Shown one piece after another: positions 1 through 7,934 of a stretch of 42,987 nucleotides of DNA. The position numbers and the translations under genes are program-made. The notes under the pieces were generated by a model. The model had not been told where the DNA came from. It worked only from the letters and a program-made list of their open reading frames with translations, and searched no databases. Origin of the DNA: Candidatus Wallbacteria bacterium (GTDB taxonomy: Bacteria > Muiribacteriota > UBA6191 > JACPRK01); contig JACPRK010000107.1 of NCBI GenBank assembly GCA_016190005.1, positions 1-42,987 of the forward strand. The letters run 5' to 3'. Each line of letters starts with the position of its first letter. Positions within the stretch are counted from its first letter, which is position 1.

Positions 1-148
1 ACCGGGAACAGGCAATGGGAAATGACTTGACCAGGACAGGGTTTTTCCGTTCCCTGTTGCCTGTTTTCTGTTCCCTGTTCCCTGTTCGGTCTTCCTCCAG
101 TAATCGCCTCTGCTCGCATTTCTCCGACACGCTCCTAGTCCCCGGCGA
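1..148. repeat. Gene-free segment with 7-nt tandem repeat
   Basis: No convincing gene lies here. Positions 49-83 hold five consecutive 7-nt units of the form GTTCCCT, GTTGCCT, GTTTTCT, GTTCCCT, GTTCCCT, followed by a partial unit to 87. Positions 7-15 (AACAGGCAA) are the reverse complement of TTGCCTGTT at 58-66, so the array can also fold back on the upstream stretch. The segment lies downstream of the EcsC-TerB gene on the minus strand. A short ORF over it is only repeat sequence read in one frame. Confidence 0.75.
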
Positions 149-1204
149 TCAGCCCTCGGCAGTCTGGCCCAGCTCTTCGCGCACGGTCTCGCGCAGCTTG
201 GCGACCGTGGCCTCGGTGACGCCCATCTGCTTGCGCAAGAGGTCGAGGTAGCGCTCCTCGGCCTCGGAGGCGTGATTGTCCACCAGCATCATGGCCACGG
301 CCTGCTTGAAGATGTACTGCCGGTCTTCCTGCGATAGCGCCCGCACCTCGTCGACGGTCAGCGGGTTGGCGGCCTCGAGGTTCCAGAGCTCCGCCAGGTA
401 GCTGTCCTTCTCTTCCTTCGTGTAGCCGAACATCATCAGCGAGTCCTTCAGCAGTTCCTCTTCCTCGGGCGGGACCTTGCGGTCCACCTTGGCCATGTTG
501 AGCATCACTTTCAGGAAGCACTTCTGGAAGTGCTGGATGCGCACCAGGACGTCATCGACCTCGGGGGCGCCGACCTGCTGCTTGCGGTAGTAAACCTTGG
601 CGTACTCGCCCAGTGCCTTCGTGGAGTAGTAATTCACGCCGCCCGAGAGGAGGATGCCGAGGCCGGGGATGAGCGCAACCAGCTTCTTCTGGAAGAATCG
701 CCGCCCGATTTCGACGATGAGACGCGTCGACGCGTGCTTGGCTCCCATCACCGCCATCAGCTTCGTGACCTCGGCCGTGGCGTTGCCCTTGGGCGAGCCC
801 TCGGAGGCGCGGACGGCCGCCAGCAGGCCGATCGCCTCGCGTTTGCGGACGGTGCGGTCGGCCTCCATGCCGTAGAGATAGGCAAGCTTGTTGAGCAGCA
901 CCAGCTCTTCGCGCAGCGTGAGGGTGAAGTCAGTGCCGATGCTGGCGATCATCATCGGCCAGCCTCCGACGATGAGGAGATCCGGCAGCGCCGCGCCGCC
1001 GCCGATGAGCGCCGTCTTGCGGGCTGACTCCGAGATCATCTCGTCTGCCAGTACGTCGCGGCCGCGGGCCAGTCCCGCGTCGATGCGCGAACGGACCTCG
1101 CCCTCCTGCTCGTCCATGGTCGAGAAGATGGTGTCGAACGTCTTGCCGACGGACTTTTCGAGGTACTCGTCGACCTGCTTCCAGGGAATTTTGCCGAAGG
1201 CCAT
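149..1204 (-). CDS. EcsC-like / TerB-like two-domain protein
   Basis: This 351-aa protein has an EcsC-type N-terminal region, roughly residues 60-230, with glycine-rich hydrophobic stretches (GGGAALPDLLIVGGWPMM and LIPGLGILLSGG) that probably sit at or in the inner membrane. The C-terminal part, about 235-345, resembles TerB/DjlA-type helical domains. It carries the paired acidic signatures AKVDRKVPPEE and LVDNHASEAEE, which in that family form a metal-associated bundle. The start is well supported by GGAGGAGG just upstream of the ATG. It is last in a minus-strand run, 60 nt after tlyA. EcsC and TerB domains are both associated with envelope or stress functions, but their actual role is not established. 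Domain assignment is by eye; function is unknown. Confidence 0.8.
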   Translation of the reverse strand: MAFGKIPWKQVDEYLEKSVGKTFDTIFSTMDEQEGEVRSRIDAGLARGRDVLADEMISESARKTALIGGGAALPDLLIVGGWPMMIASIGTDFTLTLREELVLLNKLAYLYGMEADRTVRKREAIGLLAAVRASEGSPKGNATAEVTKLMAVMGAKHASTRLIVEIGRRFFQKKLVALIPGLGILLSGGVNYYSTKALGEYAKVYYRKQQVGAPEVDDVLVRIQHFQKCFLKVMLNMAKVDRKVPPEEEELLKDSLMMFGYTKEEKDSYLAELWNLEAANPLTVDEVRALSQEDRQYIFKQAVAMMLVDNHASEAEERYLDLLRKQMGVTEATVAKLRETVREELGQTAEG

Positions 1205-1264
1205 GAGATCCTCCTCCTTCGGGGAGGATACACGAAAGCTGCCGGAAGCGGCGCGACGGCCGGG

Positions 1265-2068
1265 TCAGCGGCCGAAGAAGTCGTGGGCCCGGGCGACGAC
1301 GGCGGCCAGGTCGGGCGACGGCTGGGGCGCGGCGGCCTGCCGCGCCAGGTAGAGAAAGAATTCGATGTTGCCCTCGGGGCCCTGAAGGGCGGAGAACGTG
1401 GCGCCCCGCACCTGCAGCCCCTGCTCTGCGGCGTGGGCTGCGCACCGGGAGAGGACGCTCTCGTGGACGGCGGCGTCGCGCACGACACCCTTCTTGCCGA
1501 CGGCCTCGGGCCCGGCCTCGAACTGAGGCTTTACCAGCGCGACCAGCTCTGCCGCCGGCGTCAGGCAGGCGAGCACGGCGGGGAGCACCTTCTCGAGCGA
1601 GATGAAGCTGACGTCGAGGACCGCCAGCGCCGCGGGCACCGGGAGCAGCTCCGGCTCCATGTGACGGGCGTTGACGCGCTCCAGGACCACCACCCGCGGG
1701 TCGTTGCGCAGCGACCAGGCCAGCTGCCCGTAGCCGACATCGACCGCATAGACCCTGAGCGCGCCCTTCTGGAGGAGAAAGTCGGTGAAGCCTCCGGTCG
1801 ATGCTCCGACGTCCAGGCAAACCTTGCCGGCGACCTCGAAGCCGAACGCCTCCCACGCCGATTGGAGCTTCTCGCCGCCGCGGCTGACGTAGCGATGGGT
1901 CGCGCGTACCTCCAGCACGGCGGTTGCGGCGATCTGCAGGCCCGGCTTGTCCGCGCGCTGGCCGTCGACCGTCACCTCGCCGGCCAAGATGAGGGCGCGC
2001 GCCTTTTCACGCGACGGCGCCAGTCCGCGCTCGACGAGCGCCAGGTCCAGACGCGATCGGCCGGCCAT
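1265..2068 (-). CDS. tlyA: TlyA family rRNA 2'-O-methyltransferase
   Basis: A 267-aa cytoplasmic protein with the TlyA layout. An N-terminal S4 RNA-binding domain (residues about 3-62) is followed by an FtsJ/RrmJ-type SAM-dependent methyltransferase. The SAM-binding loop LDVGASTGGFTDFLL is at residues 85-99. Residues consistent with the K-D-K-E catalytic tetrad of this fold are K67 (RGGEKLQS), D152 (LDVSFISLEK), K180 (LVKPQFE) and the following Glu. TlyA proteins methylate 2'-hydroxyls of rRNA (C1409 in 16S, and C1920 in 23S for type II) and were once misannotated as haemolysins. The ATG at 2068 directly follows an in-frame GTG at 2071; either may be used. It starts 12 nt after the small membrane protein gene, so it is probably cotranscribed. 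Confidence 0.93.
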   Translation of the reverse strand: MAGRSRLDLALVERGLAPSREKARALILAGEVTVDGQRADKPGLQIAATAVLEVRATHRYVSRGGEKLQSAWEAFGFEVAGKVCLDVGASTGGFTDFLLQKGALRVYAVDVGYGQLAWSLRNDPRVVVLERVNARHMEPELLPVPAALAVLDVSFISLEKVLPAVLACLTPAAELVALVKPQFEAGPEAVGKKGVVRDAAVHESVLSRCAAHAAEQGLQVRGATFSALQGPEGNIEFFLYLARQAAAPQPSPDLAAVVARAHDFFGR

Positions 2069-2080
2069 CACTCAACTGGC

Positions 2081-2401
2081 TCAGCCCAGCAAGAAGAGCT
2101 TGAAGAGCATCGCGAACTGCACGAAGCCGACCCAGTTGGCACCGCGGAAGAAGCCCTCGTACCGCTGCTTGCGTTCGCCGTCGTCCTTGCCCATCAGCTC
2201 CACGTGGGCCAGCATCGTGTTGTAGCAGACACCAGCCGGGACGGCGGTGATGGCCATGACGGCCAGTAGCAGGAGGTCGCGCTCGGTGACCGCCTTGACC
2301 CAGAAGATCGCGCAGGCACAGTTCAGGATGCCGTAGCCGTAGCCGAGACACGCCGAGGCGATCTCGTCCCGGTAGCGCTGGGTGAAGCTCGTCTCGCTCA
2401 T
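2081..2401 (-). CDS. Small three-helix membrane protein, unknown
   Basis: A 106-aa protein I do not recognise. It has three hydrophobic segments at about residues 14-37, 42-65 and 84-105, separated by a short basic/acidic loop (MGKDDGERKQRYEG), so it is probably an inner-membrane protein. Cysteines cluster in helix 1 (ILNCACAIFW). Its ATG overlaps the stop codon of the giant TPR gene as ATGA, which implies translational coupling and a shared function. A longer reading frame through this region begins inside the TPR gene and is not supported. The name of any family is unknown to me. Confidence 0.8.
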   Translation of the reverse strand: MSETSFTQRYRDEIASACLGYGYGILNCACAIFWVKAVTERDLLLLAVMAITAVPAGVCYNTMLAHVELMGKDDGERKQRYEGFFRGANWVGFVQFAMLFKLFLLG

Positions 2402-5400
2402 CGCCGCCGCCTTTCGATCCGCGCCAGGGCGTTGCGCGCGTCGTTGGCCAAGGGACTCGTCGGATACGTTGCCACCAATCGGTTGTAGAACACGACGGCG
2501 CGGTTCAGGTCGCCGAGCTCGATCTCGCTGATCTGGGCCGCCTGGAAGAGGGCCGTCTGGGCGTTGGGGCCGAAGGGGAAGCGGCGCGCGATCTGGTCGA
2601 AGGCGTCGACCGCACCCTGGTGATTGGCGAAGTAGGTGCGCGAAAGGTAGGCGATCCGCAGCAGCGCCTGCTCGTCGAAGCCTGAGCGGGGATAGGCGTT
2701 GGCGATGTTGCGGTAGACGTCGATGGCGCCCTGGGCGTTGTCGAGCGCGGCTTCCATCAGGCGGGCTCGCTCGAGCATCACCGCCACCTTCTTCGGGTGG
2801 GCGTAGAAGCGGGTCATCCAGTCGTCGTAGAGCTGCATGGCGCGCTTGGGCTGCTTGAGCTTCTCGCTCAGGAGGGTGGCCCACTCGAGCGTGAGGAGGG
2901 CCGCCTCGTCGGACTTGCCTTGCAGCCCGACAGCCTGCTCGTAAGCAGCGTCGGCCGCGGCGAAGTCCTTGAGCTCGCCGGCCTGGACCCGCGCCAGCTC
3001 CGTGTAGAGCGCGGCCTTCTCCATCGGGTCGCTGGCGATCGCCAGTTGCGCCTGGAGCGCCTCGACGGCGCCCTCCGGGTCCTTGGTGCCCGTCAGGAAC
3101 TTCTTCTTGATCGTCGCCAGCTCTTCGCTCGGCTTGCTCTCGGAGGCGCCGGTCTGCTCGGCCCGGTCTCGTGCCTTCGACGCCTCGGAGAGCCGCTTCA
3201 GTCCGTCCGCTGCGGCTTTGGCTTCCTCGCCGTCGGGGGCCAGGCGTTGGACTTCCTCGTAGAAGCGGGCGGCTTCCGGAAGGTCGGCCACGTGCTGCTC
3301 GAGGATCTCAGCCATGCGCAAGAGCACCGCGATCGGGCGGCTCACCGACAGCCGGCGATCGAGCAAGCGGGCAAGGGTCTCGGCCGCCTCTCGTGGAAGG
3401 TCGGCGCGCACCAGGACTTCGGCCAGCTCGCGATGCGCGGCGTCGAGCAGCTTGGCATCGGTCGCGACGCGCAGGAACACCCGGTAGTTCTCCGCGGCCC
3501 GGTCGAGCTGGCCCTGGAGCTTGGCCTGTTTGCGGGCCGCCTCGAGGTAGGCCTGGGGACGCTTGGCGGGCGGCTCGGCCCGCACCGCTGCCTCGGCCTC
3601 GTCGGACTCGCGGCGAGCCAGGACCAGCGGCAAGCGGGCTGCAGCCAGCTCCTGGAATGGACCGCGGCCACCCATCGATGCCGCGCGGTAAGCGGCCGCA
3701 GCGGCGCCGGAATCCGCGAGCTCACCTTCGAGCAGCATCCCGCGGCGCGCCGCTGCCGTCCGAGCTGCCTGGGAGTCGGCAGGCGCGGCCATTTCGGCCC
3801 GCACGTACGTCTGGAGCGCTTCTTCGGGCTCGCCCCGCTCGCGGCGCCAGTCCGCCAGCGCCAGGAGCGCATCGGCGGCACGCTCGCCGGCGAGCCTGGC
3901 GGCCAGCTCGAGCCTGCCGGCCACATCCGGCCCGAGCGGCGTCACGGCGCGCAGTGGGTCGATCGAAGCCGCCGACTGCAACGTCAGCTGGAAGGATTCT
4001 CGACCGGGTCCGGCTTTCTCGACGGCCGCTTGCAGCAGCGCCGGGTCCTGGAGTGGGCCGGCCGCCGCGCGAGCCACCGTCATCGGATCGGCAGCCAGCC
4101 GGGCGGCAATGCCCGGGAGCTCCAGACAGGCCCGCGCGGTTTGGAGGCGCGCGCGGAACCGGGCGGCCTCAGGCTGCGCGGCAGCGGCGTCGAGCGCGCG
4201 GGCGGCGCGTGTCGTGTCGCCCATCCAGAGCGCGCAGATCCTCGCCAGGTAGAGCCGGGCCAAGAGAGCCAACGGACCCTTTCCATCCAACTCGTCGACT
4301 GCGCGGGAATAGTCGAGAGCCGCCCCACGGGGGTCGCCGCCCTCGCCCTCCCGCAGAATTCCCGCGACGACCAGTCCCTCGCCGCCGCGGCGCTCCTGTC
4401 GCGCGATGGCGCGCCCCAGGGCGATCGCCTGGCGTAACGCGGACACACGCGGGCCGGACGAGCTCTCGGGGAAGAGCTCTTCGAGCTCGAGCAACGTGGT
4501 GGCGGCCTCGTCTGGCGCGTTCAGCATCCGCGTCTGAACCTCGGCCTTGGCCAGCAGCCTCTCGACGTTCGCCGGGTTGGCGGGGTCGTCCCGATCGATC
4601 GTCGATTCGAGGGCGGTGGCCTGCTGGCGCCCGGCGGCGCGGGCCAGCAGCCGGCGCGCCTGCTCGGGGAAGTCGTCGGATGCGGCCAGCAGTCCTCGAG
4701 CGATCCGCGCGGCCTCTTCCGGCTTTGCGGCCTCGAGCCAGACGCGGGAAGCGTCGAGAGCAAGGGACCAGGCGCGCCGGCCCGCCGGCAACGCCATGGC
4801 GGCTGCCTCCAGGCGTTGCGCGGCGCCCGCCTGGTCACCCTTCGCAGCCGCGAGCGTCGCCAGCCGTTCGAGCGCGTCGGCTGCGGCCGTGGAGCGCGGT
4901 TGGGCTGCGACGGAGGCCTCGAGGGCTTCGCGTTCGTCGGACTGGCCGCGGCGCCAAGAGGCCAGCTGCGCGGCGGCGCGGCCGCGGACCTGGGTCGGTG
5001 CCGATTTCTCCTTCATCAAACGCTTCAATCGCTCCACCGCACGCGCCGGGTCTTTCAACTCCTCGTGAAGAATGAGCGCTTGCTCCAGGGCGGCCTCGGG
5101 GCCCTTCCCCTCGAGCGCGTCATGGCCTTCACGGGCCCGGCCCGCCCGAACCATCGCGCGCGCCAGCGCCAGCGTGTCGCCGGCCGTCACTCGGCCGCTC
5201 GACATGCGAAGCCGGTAGAGGTCTCCGAGCCTTCCCGACGGGGCCACGAGGCCCTCGTAGGTGGCGATCAGAGCGTCGACCAGCGTGGCGTCGACGCGGC
5301 CGCTCCCCGATACGAGCGCGTCGCTCAGCGCGTCCAGAGCGGGAACCAGTCGGCTCGCCTCACCCGGAATCAGCCGTGCCAGGAGCGCCGTCAGCTCGCG

Positions 5401-7698
5401 TTCACTCGAGCCCCGCTTTCCTCCCAGGTTGCTTGCGGCCCGCTCGATCGTTCGGACATCGAGCTCGGAAGCCAGAGCCAGCGCCTGCTCGGCCTCGGCC
5501 GATTCGGGATACCGCACCACGAGCTGCGAGAACCGCTCCCGGCTTGCATCTTCCTGTTTCAGCGCTGCCAGCGCCCGAGCCTCCAGCAGATCTCGACGAG
5601 GACCGCGAGCGGACTTCGCCAGGCTCGTCAACGCCTCGCGCGCTTTCCCGGCAGCCAGCGACCGCTCCGCCAGCAGCGCGGACAGCGCGTCGACGTTCCA
5701 GCCGTGCTCCACCAGGTAGCGGTACAGGTCCAGCGCCTTCGCCTTCTCGACTTGCTCGTGCTCCAGGACCCTCGCCTTCCACTCGAGCAGCGCGAATCGA
5801 TCCACTTCGGCCAGACCCTTCTCCTCGAGAAGCGCGTTGACCTTCCCCAGCGAGGCGAGCGTGAGCGGGCCCTCGGCGAGCTCCAGCGTCAGACGTCTCA
5901 CGCGCGCTGGCAGTCCTCCCGGGCGCGTCGCGGCCCGCTCCAGAAGATCGATGGCGGACTGACGCTCGCCGGCGGCCAGCAACGCTTCGGACACGGCGAT
6001 TGCCTGCGAGACCACGCCGGAGCCGGCTGTCGAGCCGGTGGCGGTGTCGGAGCGGTCCGCGGACGCGAGGTGTTCGAGCTCTCCCATCGCGTTCAGCGCC
6101 GCCAGGCTGATCATGCGGTCCTGCAGTGACGGCTCCTCGGGCAGAAGCTTGCGGTAAATCTCCATGGCTGGCCTATGGCGGCCCTCGGCGGCCAGGAAAT
6201 CCCCGACGTCCCGGAGACGCCGGCGAGTCTCCTCGGCGCTGAAGTTGCCCGAGGCGACGGACTCTTCCAGCCGCTTCAGGAGCCGGCCGCGCTCGACGGG
6301 AGACGTGCCCGCCCTGCGGGCCAGCTCGGCGACGGCGCGGGATTGCCAGACCCGGCCGTCCCGGGCCAGCGCCTCGAGCCCGGGAGCCGGCCGCACCCCT
6401 CGAGGCTCCGGCGTTCCGCCCTCGCGGGCCCGCCAGCGCGCCTCGAGCGCGCGCTCGGGCTCCGGGTGGGTGGCCGCAGCTTCGAGCAGCGCATTGCTCC
6501 CTGCGGTGGCCCCCGCCCCCTCGTCTTCCTGCAGCAGGCGGCCCAGCTCCAGCCGAGCCTCAGGGGCTTCCGGCCCGGCGCGATCTTGCTTCAAAAGAGC
6601 TTCCAGCTCCGATATCGCGCGCCTGCGGTGACCGGCGTCGCGCCAGAAACGGGCGACGACCAGACGGCGCTCGGAATCGCCCGAGGCCTGGTCGACCCGG
6701 TCCAGCGTGCGCAGCAACGCATTCTTCCAGGTCTGCATGCGGGCAGCGCCCGGCGCCTCCGCGGCGGTGGCGGGCGTCCGCACGGCCTCGAGCCGGGTGC
6801 GGGCCGCGCGAGTGTCCGGACCGTCGGCGAAGGCGGCCAGCGCAAGGTGGTAGGAGCCGAGCGAGCTCCAGAAGGCGTCCGGTCCTGCGGCCAGCGACTC
6901 GAAGTGCGGGCGGCCGGCAGCCATGTCGCCCAGCAGGTAGGCCTTGGCGAGCCCCGAAAAGAAGGCCGCGTAGAGGTGCAACCCGGAGGAAACATGGACG
7001 GAGGCGAAGGCGCGTGCGGCATCGGGATGCTGGCCCTCGAGCAGAAGCAAGAAGCCTTCGAACAGCCGGCCGGCAGCGACCTCAGCAGCGCGGGGGTGAC
7101 GCCGGAAGAGCAGCTCCAGATGCTGCAGGGCGGCCTTGCGCTGCGACGTGAGAAAGCCCTCCAGTACGACCTGCCGCAGGAGCGCCGCCGCGGCGAGCGG
7201 GCTCTCGGGGTGCTTCGACCAGGTCTGCCCCAGCTGCTCGGTCGCCGGGCCGATGCGCTCCAGGCGGTAGCCCTTCTCGACGCCGAACAGGTGGTGAATG
7301 GCGTCCGGGTCAAGCGAGAGCGGGTTGAACGTCGCGAAGCCGCGCATCGCCTCGAGCACGTCGTCGACCGATGGCAGGCCGGTCAGCTCCATCAGCGCCT
7401 TCTCGTACTGGGCAGCGGCGGCCTCTGGGGCAGCAGCGTGGCGCTTCAGGATGGCGTCGAATGCCTCCAGGGCGTAGGTCCGTTCCTTTTGCGCCGCGTA
7501 GGCGCGTCCCAGCGCCAGGAGAACGCCTGGCTCCAGGCCCGCGGCGGCCGTCTTCTTCGCCTCGAGCAATAGCGGCACGGCACGCGCCGGCTCGCCAGCA
7601 GCGATCAGCTTGCGAGCCCGTTCGACTACGGCGTCGGAAGGTTCGGCGCTCGCGAAGCCAAAGGAGCCGCCGGAGCAAGCCAGTAGCAGAGCGATCAT
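2398..7698 (-). CDS. Giant exported TPR-repeat protein
   Basis: About 1766 aa, almost entirely alanine-rich helical repeats of TPR type, for example RARKLIAAGEPARAVPLLLE near the N-terminus and tandem units ending in FYNRLVATYPTSPLANDARN at the C-terminus. It is probably a periplasmic or lipid-anchored scaffold for protein-protein contacts. The chosen ATG at 7698 gives a hydrophobic leader (MIALLLACSGGSFGFASA); LLAC could act as a lipobox, although the leader then lacks a basic n-region. The same frame is open to an ATG at 7938 that overlaps the stop of the upstream Hsp100 gene, but those 80 residues include a dispersed-repeat sequence and look non-genic. The next gene overlaps its stop. No enzymatic motif is visible. 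Confidence 0.8.
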   Translation of the reverse strand: MIALLLACSGGSFGFASAEPSDAVVERARKLIAAGEPARAVPLLLEAKKTAAAGLEPGVLLALGRAYAAQKERTYALEAFDAILKRHAAAPEAAAAQYEKALMELTGLPSVDDVLEAMRGFATFNPLSLDPDAIHHLFGVEKGYRLERIGPATEQLGQTWSKHPESPLAAAALLRQVVLEGFLTSQRKAALQHLELLFRRHPRAAEVAAGRLFEGFLLLLEGQHPDAARAFASVHVSSGLHLYAAFFSGLAKAYLLGDMAAGRPHFESLAAGPDAFWSSLGSYHLALAAFADGPDTRAARTRLEAVRTPATAAEAPGAARMQTWKNALLRTLDRVDQASGDSERRLVVARFWRDAGHRRRAISELEALLKQDRAGPEAPEARLELGRLLQEDEGAGATAGSNALLEAAATHPEPERALEARWRAREGGTPEPRGVRPAPGLEALARDGRVWQSRAVAELARRAGTSPVERGRLLKRLEESVASGNFSAEETRRRLRDVGDFLAAEGRHRPAMEIYRKLLPEEPSLQDRMISLAALNAMGELEHLASADRSDTATGSTAGSGVVSQAIAVSEALLAAGERQSAIDLLERAATRPGGLPARVRRLTLELAEGPLTLASLGKVNALLEEKGLAEVDRFALLEWKARVLEHEQVEKAKALDLYRYLVEHGWNVDALSALLAERSLAAGKAREALTSLAKSARGPRRDLLEARALAALKQEDASRERFSQLVVRYPESAEAEQALALASELDVRTIERAASNLGGKRGSSERELTALLARLIPGEASRLVPALDALSDALVSGSGRVDATLVDALIATYEGLVAPSGRLGDLYRLRMSSGRVTAGDTLALARAMVRAGRAREGHDALEGKGPEAALEQALILHEELKDPARAVERLKRLMKEKSAPTQVRGRAAAQLASWRRGQSDEREALEASVAAQPRSTAAADALERLATLAAAKGDQAGAAQRLEAAAMALPAGRRAWSLALDASRVWLEAAKPEEAARIARGLLAASDDFPEQARRLLARAAGRQQATALESTIDRDDPANPANVERLLAKAEVQTRMLNAPDEAATTLLELEELFPESSSGPRVSALRQAIALGRAIARQERRGGEGLVVAGILREGEGGDPRGAALDYSRAVDELDGKGPLALLARLYLARICALWMGDTTRAARALDAAAAQPEAARFRARLQTARACLELPGIAARLAADPMTVARAAAGPLQDPALLQAAVEKAGPGRESFQLTLQSAASIDPLRAVTPLGPDVAGRLELAARLAGERAADALLALADWRRERGEPEEALQTYVRAEMAAPADSQAARTAAARRGMLLEGELADSGAAAAAYRAASMGGRGPFQELAAARLPLVLARRESDEAEAAVRAEPPAKRPQAYLEAARKQAKLQGQLDRAAENYRVFLRVATDAKLLDAAHRELAEVLVRADLPREAAETLARLLDRRLSVSRPIAVLLRMAEILEQHVADLPEAARFYEEVQRLAPDGEEAKAAADGLKRLSEASKARDRAEQTGASESKPSEELATIKKKFLTGTKDPEGAVEALQAQLAIASDPMEKAALYTELARVQAGELKDFAAADAAYEQAVGLQGKSDEAALLTLEWATLLSEKLKQPKRAMQLYDDWMTRFYAHPKKVAVMLERARLMEAALDNAQGAIDVYRNIANAYPRSGFDEQALLRIAYLSRTYFANHQGAVDAFDQIARRFPFGPNAQTALFQAAQISEIELGDLNRAVVFYNRLVATYPTSPLANDARNALARIERRRR

Positions 7699-7754
7699 CG
7701 CCGCCAGCCTGAACCGCGTGCGGAATCCTGGCGCCGGGAGAGCCGGATCGTCCC

Positions 7755-7783
7755 GGATCCGCTCAGGCTGGGCCTGTCGAAGC
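7755..7783. repeat. Dispersed REP-like sequence, copy 1
   Basis: The reverse strand contains GCTTCGACAGGCCCAGCCTG followed by AGCGGATCC. This matches the CTTCGACAGGCTCAG-type word that recurs between genes in many high-GC bacteria. The second copy in this window is at 24705-24727. It sits in the 236-nt gap between the Hsp100 gene and the likely start of the TPR gene. No other feature is seen in that gap. Confidence 0.6.
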
Positions 7784-7934
7784 CTCCCGCTGGAAGTGCG
7801 TGCGGCTCGGGCAAACCTCCCGCCCGGGACGAGGCGACGGGCGACGAGCGCGTCGAAGGGGCCCTCCGCTACGTAGCTCGTCGAGAGGCATCCTCCCGCA
7901 AGGCGGCCTGGCTCCCGACCTGGGTGGGGTCGCC

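Noticed and set aside
2797-6129. Several long plus-strand frames across the TPR gene
   Set aside because: They are mirror images of alanine-rich TPR codons and have no domain of their own.
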